Shown: positions 14,301-24,400 of the stretch, piece by piece
Position numbering within the stretch: the first letter of the stretch is position 1
How the letters are laid out: each line of letters starts with the position of its first letter
From: Tamarix chinensis
Taxonomy: Eukaryota; Streptophyta; Magnoliopsida; Caryophyllales; Tamaricaceae
Length of the DNA: 64,000 bases
Assembly (NCBI GenBank): GCA_030549775.1
Contig: CM060175.1
Location: 96,711,470 to 96,775,469, forward strand
Direction: 5' to 3'
Program-made: the position numbers and the translations under genes
The notes under the pieces: model-generated
What the model was told of the DNA's origin: nothing
What the model saw: the letters and a program-made list of their open reading frames with translations, nothing else
Databases searched by the model: none

Positions 14301-14490
14301 TTCAATGAAAATATTTTCTTACAATCAAGATATAATTCAATCTCCATCTCTTGGAATAACTCATCATAATAAGGACTGTTTCCATTTTCAGCGCGATCAT
14401 CATCTATAGTACCATGCCGTTCATTAACGATGACATTATCTTCATGGCCTCCACCCAACAAATCGCCCAATACTTCCGACATCTAGTATG
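11400..14490 (-). pseudogene. CACTA TNP2-type transposase pseudogene
   Basis: Broken minus-strand frames follow the order of a plant CACTA transposase. The N-terminal part (about 14120-14490) has segments like PEGNRLPKSRYETKKNMRKL and IHVCKYECALYSKE. The core TNP2 part (about 13640-13850) has NVRLGLALDSFNLFN and INVFLQPLVDKLNCLW. A DUF4218-like part (about 12650-12930) has LLCKLERIFPSAFFSVMVHL. A DUF4216-like tail (about 11590-11780) has CRWFDTNP and QVWYFDD. Frameshifts and several in-frame stops separate these blocks, so no functional transposase can be made. It is a different, clearly diverged copy from the plus-strand CACTA remnant near 56 kb. Confidence 0.75.
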
Positions 14491-15833
14491 CTTCCTTGTC
14501 GGCCCTATTTCACTATTCTAACTATAGCCTTGGTTCAACTTTATCATGTTACATCCATACGTCGTAGTTTTGTATGGACCCATTCATTAATATAGGGTAC
14601 TTAACATCATCGATCGATCACCATTCCATATTACTATACTTTGTGCAAGGATAACAAATAATTCATATTCGATTCGAATACAATGTCACATCTTATTAAT
14701 AAATGATTGAAACTTGTTTAAAAAATCGCCAGATCCTCAATTCTTTAACAACATCAAACTTTTATCAATTAACATCCTATCTATATGAAAAATAACTCAG
14801 TAATGGATTCACAATTTATTTTTATCAATCATTTAATACACTATTTAAAATATTTTATTTATGTATTTTCTATAAAGGAATTCAACTGTAAAAATATTTT
14901 ATAGCCTAACAAGATGAAACATGGACCAATATACTAGCTATGTTAGGGACCCTAACATATAAAAGTATAATGATACATATTGAAATAGAGTCAATACAAC
15001 CTAAAATGCCTCATTAAAATCATCCCCTAGATTTACCTCAAATGTGATTGACCACCCATTGAGTCCATACTTCTCATAGAAGCATTTATTCTATCACATC
15101 TTCAACATACTCGTAATTGTGATACAGATAATCAGGGTATATATTCAGTGGTATCCCGTGCCAAAACCTCCATTCATTATTAATCACTAACAACTCCCTT
15201 ACAGTCTCATTATAATCTCTCATAAATTATCCACCTTGTATGTAGATTAATTATTCACAAATGCTATTAACAAATAATAATAAAATAAAAAATATTAATC
15301 AAGCGTACCTTTAATTTAAGTAAAATAAATATCGTAAAGGAAGATAAAATTAAGTTATTCGAGTTTACGGAATTTACAAAGTGTCTTTAAAACAATTTAT
15401 TTATTCTTATGATGTGTAAGGTTATGAATAATTATTTCAGATGATAGAATGATTTTTTATTTATTTATGTTATAAGTAATGCTTTAATCTAATGCGATTG
15501 TAACAAATTAGGTTTAATATTTAGTTAAGATGATATAGAGCAGAAATAGAGAGAAAAAAGATTAATATTTACTAAAATAATTTAGAATGGAGATGGAGAG
15601 AAAAAATGAGAGGAATAATTGGCTTATCAATCGAATATATATATATATATATTTATAAAAAAATAAGTTTATCGTTCGGAGACATGACTATTTATTGCCA
15701 TCGGCGAAACAATTGGAACAGACGCTGCACTTGTACATAGGCATCGCTCTACCAAATTACGATAATTCATCAATTATTACCGTTATTGAAATTTCAAAAT
15801 AAATGGAAATTCACGACTTTTGTTTCTCCCACT

Positions 15834-15835
<2 letters not shown>
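14491..15835. other. AT-rich unassigned DNA
   Basis: No gene is visible. This is probably the decayed 5' flank of the CACTA element plus intergenic sequence. A short (AT)n run lies near 15634-15651. Confidence 0.5.

Positions 15836-15864
<29 letters not shown>
15836..15864. repeat. (TA)n microsatellite, left flank of element
   Basis: A TA run abutting the left terminal repeat of the 15865-18697 element. A matching TA run lies at the right end. Confidence 0.9.
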
Positions 15865-15869
<5 letters not shown>

Positions 15870-15945
15870 TGGTTCATATGCGAACCATTATTTTGGTACA
15901 AACGTAGGAATAGTTTTCAACCGTTGGATCTGATATATCTGACGG

Positions 15946-16660
15946 TTGAAAACGATTCCCCGTATTTTTTTCCTATTCCCCGTCCCTCTATCCCGCCCCG
16001 CCTCTGTCCCTGTTGGCTTTTCTCTCCCGACCCAGCCCCCCGTCGCGTTCCCTCTCTCCCGACCCCGACCCCCCTTCGCACTCCCTCTCTCTGCACCTCC
16101 CGCCTCTCGTCTCTCGTCTCCCTCTCTGCACCTCTCGCCTCCCTCTCTACACCTCCCGTCTCCCTCTATCTTCGCCAGATTTAGCTCTGCACATCTCTAT
16201 CGCTGTCAATCTATCACTCCGTGTCTGGTTCGTTTGTGCCGTTCCGAAGCCCACCGTCTTCCCCCTGCTCGTGTTTCTACTGTTCATCACTCCGTCGATG
16301 CTCGCGCTGCGCCGTCTGCCTCCCTCTCTCCGGTCGCCGTCACTTGCTCTCCTTCTCCAGATTTAGCTCTGCACATCTCCATCGCTGTCGATCTATCACT
16401 CGGAGCCGCGTATCAGCATCTCCGTTCCTCCTCCTCTCTTTATCCATCCCAATCTCTCCCTGTCCATCGCTAGTTGTCGCTGTACATAAATCCATGGTTC
16501 CTTCTCCTTCCGCATCTCTCTTTCGCTTCCTTCCGTTGTCTTCGAATTTCTTGTTTTTGTTCCGGTGTTCATTTTTGTTTTCTGCTTGTTCTATCGATGT
16601 GCAGCAGCAAAGGGACGGGTTGACCTTCATCTGGATTCGACATGGATCAGCAGATTAAGG
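15946..16660 (+). other. GC-rich, gene 5'-leader-like segment (possible captured gene start)
   Basis: This block is strongly pyrimidine- and GC-rich in an AT-rich setting, like a plant 5' untranslated leader. At its end an ATG (16642-16644) opens a short frame M-D-Q-Q-I-K, followed by a plausible donor AAG|GTTTGT at 16660 and T-rich intron-like DNA. A 46-bp segment beginning CCAGATTTAGCTCTGCACAT occurs twice, about 186 bp apart (near 16174 and 16360). Long overlapping frames (up to 175 codons) are low-complexity Ser/Pro/Leu products of the composition. I do not recognise the source gene; Pack-type capture is an inference. Confidence 0.35.
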
Positions 16661-17434
16661 TTTGTGAATTTTGATTCTGTTTTTTGGTTCTTATATGTTT
16701 TTTGTAATCAATTTTTTGATGGCAATGTTGATACTCTGATTATCATTGCTGATTGTGTGTCGGGGATGTTGTATTCTGTTGTGGATTGATTAATTATCAA
16801 TGCTGATTGTTTGGTGGCTGTAGGTTAGTCTGATTAATCATGTGGATGGATTAATGCTACTGTGATTAGTAATAATGACTGTAATGTTACTGAAATTAGT
16901 CTGTAATTAATGAAATTTTAGGTTTTGAATTTGGCCTGGAGGATAAGAAAATCACATGTAAAAACACTGAAGATTTGTTGTGGTGGTAGTGCAGGGCATG
17001 GCAGGGCAGGGCAGGGCAGGGGTGTCCTATTTTGGGAGAGAGGGTTATGGAGGTTAGTTTGAGGTAGGCAAATTTTGCAGGTTAGTTTGAGAAGGCTAGA
17101 ACCATTTTTTTTTTAATTCCTTACATCAAATTGTAACTAATCTCAATTTTTTATATTTGAATGACAGATTTTGGAATAAAAGATTGGAGTTGGACGCAAT
17201 TTTTTTTTCCAACTTCATGAAGGTATTGGTGAATGATGATTTTTATTGTAGTTTAAATGATAGGGGAAGGTTTCTTTTCAAACTTGTGTAAGGTTCAATT
17301 TAAGGAATTGTCAGATTTCAAATCTTTTTTTCATTATTTTTCATTCTCATATTGTATAACTAAATGAATGTATATTTGATTAGTATGTTTTTTTCTTTTG
17401 TTGAAACATGCATGCCTTTAGATGGAAATAAGAT

Positions 17435-18553
17435 GGTTTAGGGTTTAGGGTTTAGAGGGTTTAGGGTTTAGAGGGTTTAGGGTTTAGAGGGTTTAGGGTT
17501 TAGGGTTTAGAGGTTTAGGGTTTAGGGTTTAGGGTTTAGGGTTTAGGGTTTAGGGTTTAGGGTTTAGGGTTTAGGGGGTTTAGGGTTTAGAGGGTTTAGG
17601 GTTTAGGGTTTAGGGTTTAGAGGTTTAGGGTTTAGGGTTTAGGGTTTAGGGGGTTTAGGGTTTATAGGGTTTAGGGTTTAGAGGGTTTAGAGGGTTTATG
17701 GTTTAGGGTTTAGGGTTTAGAGGTTTAGGGTTTAGGGTTTAGGGTTTAGGGGGTTTAGGGTTTAGGGTTTAGGGTTTAGAGGTTTAGGGTTTAGGGTTTA
17801 GAGGTTTAGGGTTTAGGGTTTAGGGTTTAGGGGGTTTAGGGTTTAGAGGGTTTAGGGTTTAGAGGGTTTAGGGTTTAGGGTTTAGGGGGTTTAGGGTTTA
17901 GGGTTTAGGGTTTAGGGTTTAGGGGTTAGATGGTTTAGGGTTTAGGGTTTAGAGGGTTTAGGGTTTAGGGTTTAGAGGGTTTAGAGGGTTTAGGGTTTAG
18001 GGTTTAGAAGGTTTAGGGTTTAGAGGGTTTAGGGTTTAGGGTTTAGGGTTTAGGGTTTAGAAGGTTTAGGGTTTAGAGGGTTTAGGGTTTAGGGTTTAGG
18101 GTTTAGGGTTTAGGGTTTAGGGTTTAGGGTTTAGGGTTTAGGGTTTAGGGTTTAGAGGGTTTAGGGTTTAGGGTTTAGGGTTTAGGGTTTAGATGGTTTA
18201 GGGTTTATGGTTTAGAGGGTTTAGGGTTTAGGGTTTAGGGTTTAGTGTTGAGAGGGTTTAGGGTTTAGGGTTTAGGGTTTAGAGGGTTTAGGGTTTAGGG
18301 TTTAGGGTTTAGGGTTGAGGGTTGAGGGTTTAGGGTTTAGGGTTTAGGGTTTAGTGTTGAGAGGGTTTAGGGGTTAGGGGTTAGGGTTTAGAGGGTTTAG
18401 GGGTTAGGGTTTAGGGTTTAGGGTTTACGGTTTAGAGGGTTTAGGGTTTAGGGTTTAGGGTTTAGATGGTTTAGGGTTTAGGGTTTAGGGTTGAGAGGGT
18501 TTAGGGTTTAGAGGGTTTAGGGTTTAGGGTTTAGGGTTTTGGGTTTAGAGGTT
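17435..18553 (+). repeat. Interstitial telomere-like TTTAGGG array
   Basis: About 1.1 kb of head-to-tail TTTAGGG, the Arabidopsis-type plant telomere repeat. Variant units such as TTTAGAGGG, TTTAGGGGG and TTGAGGG recur in patterns (for example GGGTTTAGAGGG), which indicates secondary amplification. All units point the same way. No terminus is nearby; the array lies inside the TIR element and is flanked by unique sequence on both sides. Confidence 0.95.
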
Positions 18554-18697
18554 TGGATATTTGGTTTGGATATAGGTTTGGATTAGTTTTTTGGTTTGGT
18601 ATTAGTAAAATCTTGAATGTGATCAAATTTTGATCCAATGGATGAGATTAGTTCCTATGTTTGTATATTAATTATAGTTTGTATGTGACCCCTCCCC

Positions 18698-18725
<28 letters not shown>
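18698..18725. repeat. (TA)n microsatellite, right flank of element
   Basis: A TA run abutting the right terminal repeat (GGGGAGGGG on the minus strand) of the 15865-18697 element. Confidence 0.9.
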
Positions 18726-18728
<3 letters not shown>

Positions 18729-19961
18729 ATTTGGCGCGTGACCTTATGGTACACTACCTTTGATTCTTTGAATAGTCTTGCTACGTGTTAGCCGATGGTT
18801 TCATCATCTATCGGTAACTAACAAACAAAGGCTAATGGCCCATTACGCATGCCACTTAACACGTCATACCTGCAGGTCAGGGGTAGGACATTAAATAAAT
18901 ATCCACTTTAATCCACACCAAGCACTTAAATAGTCAGGTGATTACAGATAATTAGGGACGTAATAATTAGTGTGTACCAACTATTTTCGGAAGCAAATTA
19001 AATGATTACTATCTAATACCGATCAATTTTCCAACAACAGATAAAATAATCAGTAATGAATAGAAATTATAATTTCCAAGCAAATAATTTTATTTTATAT
19101 TGCAATATATTTCAATAAAATTAAAGGTAGCCGGATGGATGACTCGGATCTAAGTCAGCTACTGCACAACTTGAATGACAGATAAGAGTTTAGAATACAA
19201 TCGCACGGACTTGGGAACGTGGAATATGCCTGGGAGAGAGAAGGGCTGGAGAGGGGTTAATTACTTAATTTGGCTTGGCCCAAGCCGCTTGGGTATCGAC
19301 GTCAGAAGATAATTATGATACATTTTATTCATTTTTGGAATTTTTTTTTTAACAATCTATACGTATATATATTTCAAAGAATAATAAAGTTAACCACAAT
19401 ATTGCACATGTATAATTTAATAAAAATAAATAAAACAATCTTAAATAACCCCATATTTATAATAGAGAATTAATGAAGGATTTAGATATGACAAAGGAAT
19501 TAACCTAGTTAATAATTTAAAAGACAAGGTCAATTAAATTAGGGAGTGAGGAAAGGAGTTTATGAAGAGGAACATAGGTTTGTGTTCACCAAGCTGGGGT
19601 TGGAATAAGAGATACCGAATAGATATCTAGTATATAAGAATAAGTAAAATAATTTTATGTTTGTTCGGAACTCTTTATAAAAAGTAGCTATTTAAGATAC
19701 CTACTTATATAATAAAATTTTTAGCTTAAAAATTTTTAAAATAAACAATTATCTTAAATAACTAATTTTGATAAGTAACTTCGAATAAGTTACCAGGCTA
19801 TTTGTTTCTGGGTGAATAAGGGATTGTAAAAATTAATTAATTTTGTTTGAAGATAAATTTTATTAATCTCAACTAGATAAATTTGAGTTAAAATTTCACC
19901 CATATTTATTTTCTTTAGCCTTATTTTTATTAAGCTTTGATTTTTAAAGTAATAGAGGTGA

Positions 19962-20000
<39 letters not shown>

Positions 20001-20800
20001 CAATTTAAATAAAAAAATTAAAATATTTATTTTAATTCACTATAGTTAAATCAATTTTATTTAAATAATATTTTAAACTATTTATTCTAATTTATCTTAA
20101 CTTTTTTTACCTAACTTATTTTTTAACTATTACTATTATTCCGATCGACCCAAATATCCTTGTCTCTATCAAATGTGTACATCATGTCATGACCCAAAGG
20201 GCGGAAGAAGCAAAAGGAAAGAAAGGAAGCAAGACGAAGAAAAAGACGTAAGCAGGGCCGCCATCGCGGGGCCTGCCTGCCTATAGGGTGTGAATTCACA
20301 AAATATCTACCACATTTTTCCTCCACTTCTCCCTTAAAAGTCCCTCCGAAAGCTAACCTCCTACTACCGGCGATGAGGTACGAAAATGACACTTTAATTC
20401 TGAAAACGGTCCAAAAATATTTTTTAAAAATTTTTTTTAGTATCAAAATTTAAATTTAATTTTTTTATTAAAATTTTTTAATAATTAAAATTAACTAATA
20501 TAAATATAAATTTATAATTTTTTATTTTTCTCTATTAATTTAAATAAATTTGATCTATTTTTTTTAAATATATACATATAATGTGTCTATATATATATAT
20601 ACTTTTTTTTAATATTTTCTATCATTTTATTTTTAAAATTTCAAATTTTTTTTTTCCATATTTCTTGTATCTCCTACGTCTCCAAGCCCAAGTGTCTCCC
20701 ACTCTAACAGCTCCCGACTCCGATCACATCATTGCCTTTCCTTTTCTCCCAGCCATGAATCCATCGGTCTCTTAGCTGTTGAGTGGCGACCGTATCTGCA
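18726..20800. other. AT-rich intergenic DNA upstream of PA200
   Basis: No gene or recognisable element was found. There is an (AT)n run at about 19967-19998. The short open frames have no recognisable motif. Confidence 0.6.
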
Positions 20801-21226
20801 TCCTGTCCTGGTTTAATTAAACGACCTAACAATAACATTACTGTCTAGGTAGCTCTGCTGGTGTCTACTCAGAAGCCACTATAGTATTGTAGTACTACTA
20901 GTATTATTTACCGGGAAAAGAAAAGTCCTAACCCGAGCGCCTATAATGACAACTGAGAGCAGGGAAGGCGACGAAAGTCACCAAACTCGCTCTTTACTTA
21001 TAATCCGTGCCGTTTCCCGGTCAAACCTTCACAGACCGATCCATGTGGCAATTTTAGGGACGCATTTTATCGTCTTCCTTCCCTTCCCCCCCACGCTCGT
21101 TCGTTTCTTGCTAGAAAAGAAAACACAAGTGTGAATAGATCTCCTTTAAATACCCAGATAGTTTATCACTGATTACGAGACATATTTTCATAACTCTGGA
21201 CGTGATAACGAATTCAATCGGTGAAA
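20801..21226 (+). promoter_or_regulatory. Presumed PA200 promoter and 5' UTR
   Basis: This is the less AT-rich segment directly before the PA200 start codon. A TATA-like TTTAAATACC lies near 21147-21156, about 75 bp before the ATG. Placement by position only; the transcription start cannot be read from sequence. Confidence 0.35.
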
Positions 21227-21450
21227 ATGCATCTCTACAATGCTTGGGCTCCGCCTCCGATCGTAGAAGAGACAAAGAAAGAGAAGGAATCGTTCGCTAG
21301 AGTTGTTAATGCTGTTAAACAATCGTATCGGCCTGATGATCCTGATTCTGTTTACCCTACTCTTAAATGGATTTCTGTTATTGACCTGTGAGCTTCCAAC
21401 TCTCTCCCAATTCGACTCATTTCCTCGGTTTTAATTTTCTGTGGATTTAT

Positions 21451-21488
<38 letters not shown>

Positions 21489-24400
21489 GTCGTCAACTGC
21501 TTTCTTATTTAACTCTGTTTAATTTGGTTTTGTTTGATTTATGGGCTGGAGAATTGAAGTTCTGGATCTTTGTATTCCTTCTCCTAAGAAATAGTGGACG
21601 AAATTGGAACCTTATATTGTTGATGTTTTAGTTTTAGCTCTATTGCTAATTTCGGACTATCATGCTATGTCCTATAACAGTCTGCTAGCCTCGACTCCTG
21701 AACTAACCGGGATCCTAAATTAGTCACAGTATATTAGTTCCTTTGAAGTACGAATTGTGGATAAATGGGACCCGCCATTCGGATCATCGGCTCTCTTTTG
21801 ACGGAATTCCATTTCTAGGATCCAATTTATTGCTTTCTTTCGGTGATTCGGTTAATCTGGAGAATCTTCTAATTGATGGAAACATAAGATGGACGGTTAA
21901 AATTGTTTTGGTTTATGGTTCGGGTAGTACTCTAATAAGGGGAAAGCTTTTTGTAAGCAGACGTTAAAGTTTTACGATAAAGTTATACGATTTTTCTTCA
22001 ATCATTAATTTGGGTTTAGGTGATTAAGGTTCAAGTCGTGTGAAGTGTACTCCTTGATTAAGGTTTATCTTTGTAAGATGGTCTTTTTATACCTAGTAAA
22101 GGCCCGAGATTCGTTGAGTCAGTATCTGAAAGCTTCTAGTTGGAGGCCGTTAGGAAAAAGAATGACAACTGATTCTACATCTTCCTTGCACAGTTGCACA
22201 CAAAGCATATACTAAGAACCTTACTCCCCTTCTGTTTAATTCTCTCTTGACTGATTCCTGCCCAGGAATAAAATTAGGCTTGCGGTGTCGTGGCATCCGA
22301 GCGTCGGGAATGATAAATTATACGACGCCGTCGCGGCGTGAATTTTTATTTCACCATATATTCTAATTATTATTTATTGATCATTTGACTATAAATATTC
22401 AATAATATTATATTAGAAGTATTTAAATGAGTCATTATATGCTACATTGTCCTAAAAACCCTAAATTTGCCTTAGAATGAAAAAATGCATATTATTTAGT
22501 AGTACATGTAAAGGTAATAAATAACGGTACTTTATTATAATTCAATATTATCTTGGTCCAATACATATACATACAGCAAGTGAATAACAAAAAATTATCA
22601 TGCATGCTTTTTCAGTAGATTTAAGAATTTTCAATAAATCGCCGATTTAATGGCGATATTTTCTGATTTATCGGCCGATAAATTTAAAATTTTATAATCT
22701 TAGCATGTTGGTAATTTTACGTCGCAGTGGACCCAAACATCGCTAAATAGCAGCCGTTATATGATACTGACACCACTATTTAATTGTATGCTGCTGCCTC
22801 TCAAGAGAAAATAGTGAATAAGGGATGTGATGTGGAATAGGTGGCTTCAGAAATACCATATTTTATACGATATTTTGAGATTTTACAATGATTGATGAAT
22901 AATAGGGTGTTAGGGTAAGGATGTGTGATATCTAAACAATGGTATATGAATAAAGAAAAATACAAAGTAATTTTTTAAACTAGCTTTGAAAGACTTGCAT
23001 ATATAACTTTCAAAGGATCTCTAATGAATAAACACATGGTAAATTTCACTAGATAACTTTATACATGCCCTCACAAGAAAGTCATAGAGGATTTCTAAAT
23101 TGTCACTCACACAAAATTGATAAAATAGAGAACATAGTTCAGGAGTAGAAACTTAATTTTTATTGAAACTTAACACACATGACAATCATACATAAGATTA
23201 CAAGATTTTATAGGCCATATGTTAATCCCTTCATGTATAACCTCCCTACTAATATGATAACTAACTAAATATGATAAACACTTTTAATGACTAAATTACT
23301 ATTCACAGAACTATTAATATAAATTGTAATTGTAAATAGTAAACAACTCAATTAAATCTTAACAAAATCCTAATAAGACAAGACACCTTATAAAGTATAA
23401 ATTCTACCTAATCAATGATTAAGCAAACCAATTAACTAACTAATATCTTAACAAAGTAATCTTAAATAAATAAGAAATTAACAAATTAAATAAAAGCTAA
23501 ATCAACGTGTAATTAAAGATAAACACGCTAATCTTATCCGTTTTGTGGTAAAATTTTAGCTCGACTATTGTACGATAAAATGAACATAATTTTCTATTGA
23601 AAAAAACTTGGACTTGAGATACAGAAATTACATTGGACTCCTGATTCAATAAACTTTAAAATAATATTTATATTGTATGGTAGATTTTTTTCCTCAGAAA
23701 TTGAGTCTTCCTTCTTTCCAACGGAAGCATAAGATAAACCTTCAAAGTCTTGACATGCTCCCGTGTCAATAAGTCATCATTGCATTCAGGTTTTAAGTTG
23801 TCATTAAGGGTAAAATGAGGAAAATGCCCTACAATGTTTGAGGAATGTGGCATTGTGAAAATACTGTGGATAATGAAATAGTTTTCTTTAAACAACGTAT
23901 AGAAATACCTTTATTTTTGGCCAGTATTTTGTTGATGATGCCTTTGAAAGATGTTGATTACATTGTTAATGAGTGACATTTTTTTTTGTTTGGGGAGGGA
24001 AAATGACATTATTGTGAAGGAGGCTGAGTATGGCATTCGCTTGCTGTAAAAGTGATCATAATCTGCTGTTATCTCATGTACAAATTAGCGGCGACGTTCA
24101 CAATATATAAGGGTGAATACTCCCTCACTAGCCCAAGAGTATAGTTTTTTAAGCCAATTATCTGTAAGTACTTGAGAGGTGTTGCACTGCTTAAATATGC
24201 ATGGTGATATGAATTTTGGGCCTTGGTAATCCACTAGAATTGTTGAGGCTGCGTGCCTAAATTGTAAAATTAACTGGGTAACAATCAGTATATAATCAAT
24301 CATTCTTCTTGTAAAGTCTCTCAGCAATCGTTGGCCTTTCTTAGAGCCTTTTGCTGCAATGAATAGAAAGATATATTGCAAAGTTCAGGGGCTGGGGGAA

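Larger units (their letters stand above)
8950..14490 (-). mobile_element. Degenerate CACTA (En/Spm) transposon
   Basis: A CACTA terminus (CACTACAAGAAAA) begins at 8950 and points inward to the right. Behind it lie a TNPA-like degraded region (about 9840-11080) and a TNP2 pseudogene (about 11400-14490), both on the minus strand, so 8950 is the element's 3' end. The 5' terminal repeat was not located; the element may run past 14490 into unassigned AT-rich DNA. Many stops and frameshifts show that it is long dead. Confidence 0.7.
15865..18697. mobile_element. TIR element inserted in a TA microsatellite
   Basis: The first 66 bases and the reverse complement of the last 66 align without gaps at 43 of 66 positions by hand count. 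Both share ACAAAC-TAGGAA and end in TTGGATC. Both outer edges fall exactly at (TA)n runs (15836-15864 and 18698-18725). Known plant elements such as rice Micron target TA microsatellites in this way; a Mutator-like element with long terminal repeats is another possibility. No transposase is present. The cargo is a GC-rich gene-leader-like segment (15946-16660) and a telomere-like array (17435-18553). Confidence 0.55.

Noticed and set aside
15786..16658. Overlapping frames up to 175 codons rich in Ser, Pro and Leu
   Set aside because: All three frames are open because the DNA is CT-rich; more consistent with an untranslated leader than coding.
17435..18553. Regular repeats considered as a CRISPR-like or satellite array
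   Set aside because: The unit is the 7-bp plant telomere repeat without spacers.
17435..18553. A true chromosome end at the telomeric repeat
   Set aside because: Non-telomeric sequence and genes continue on both sides.
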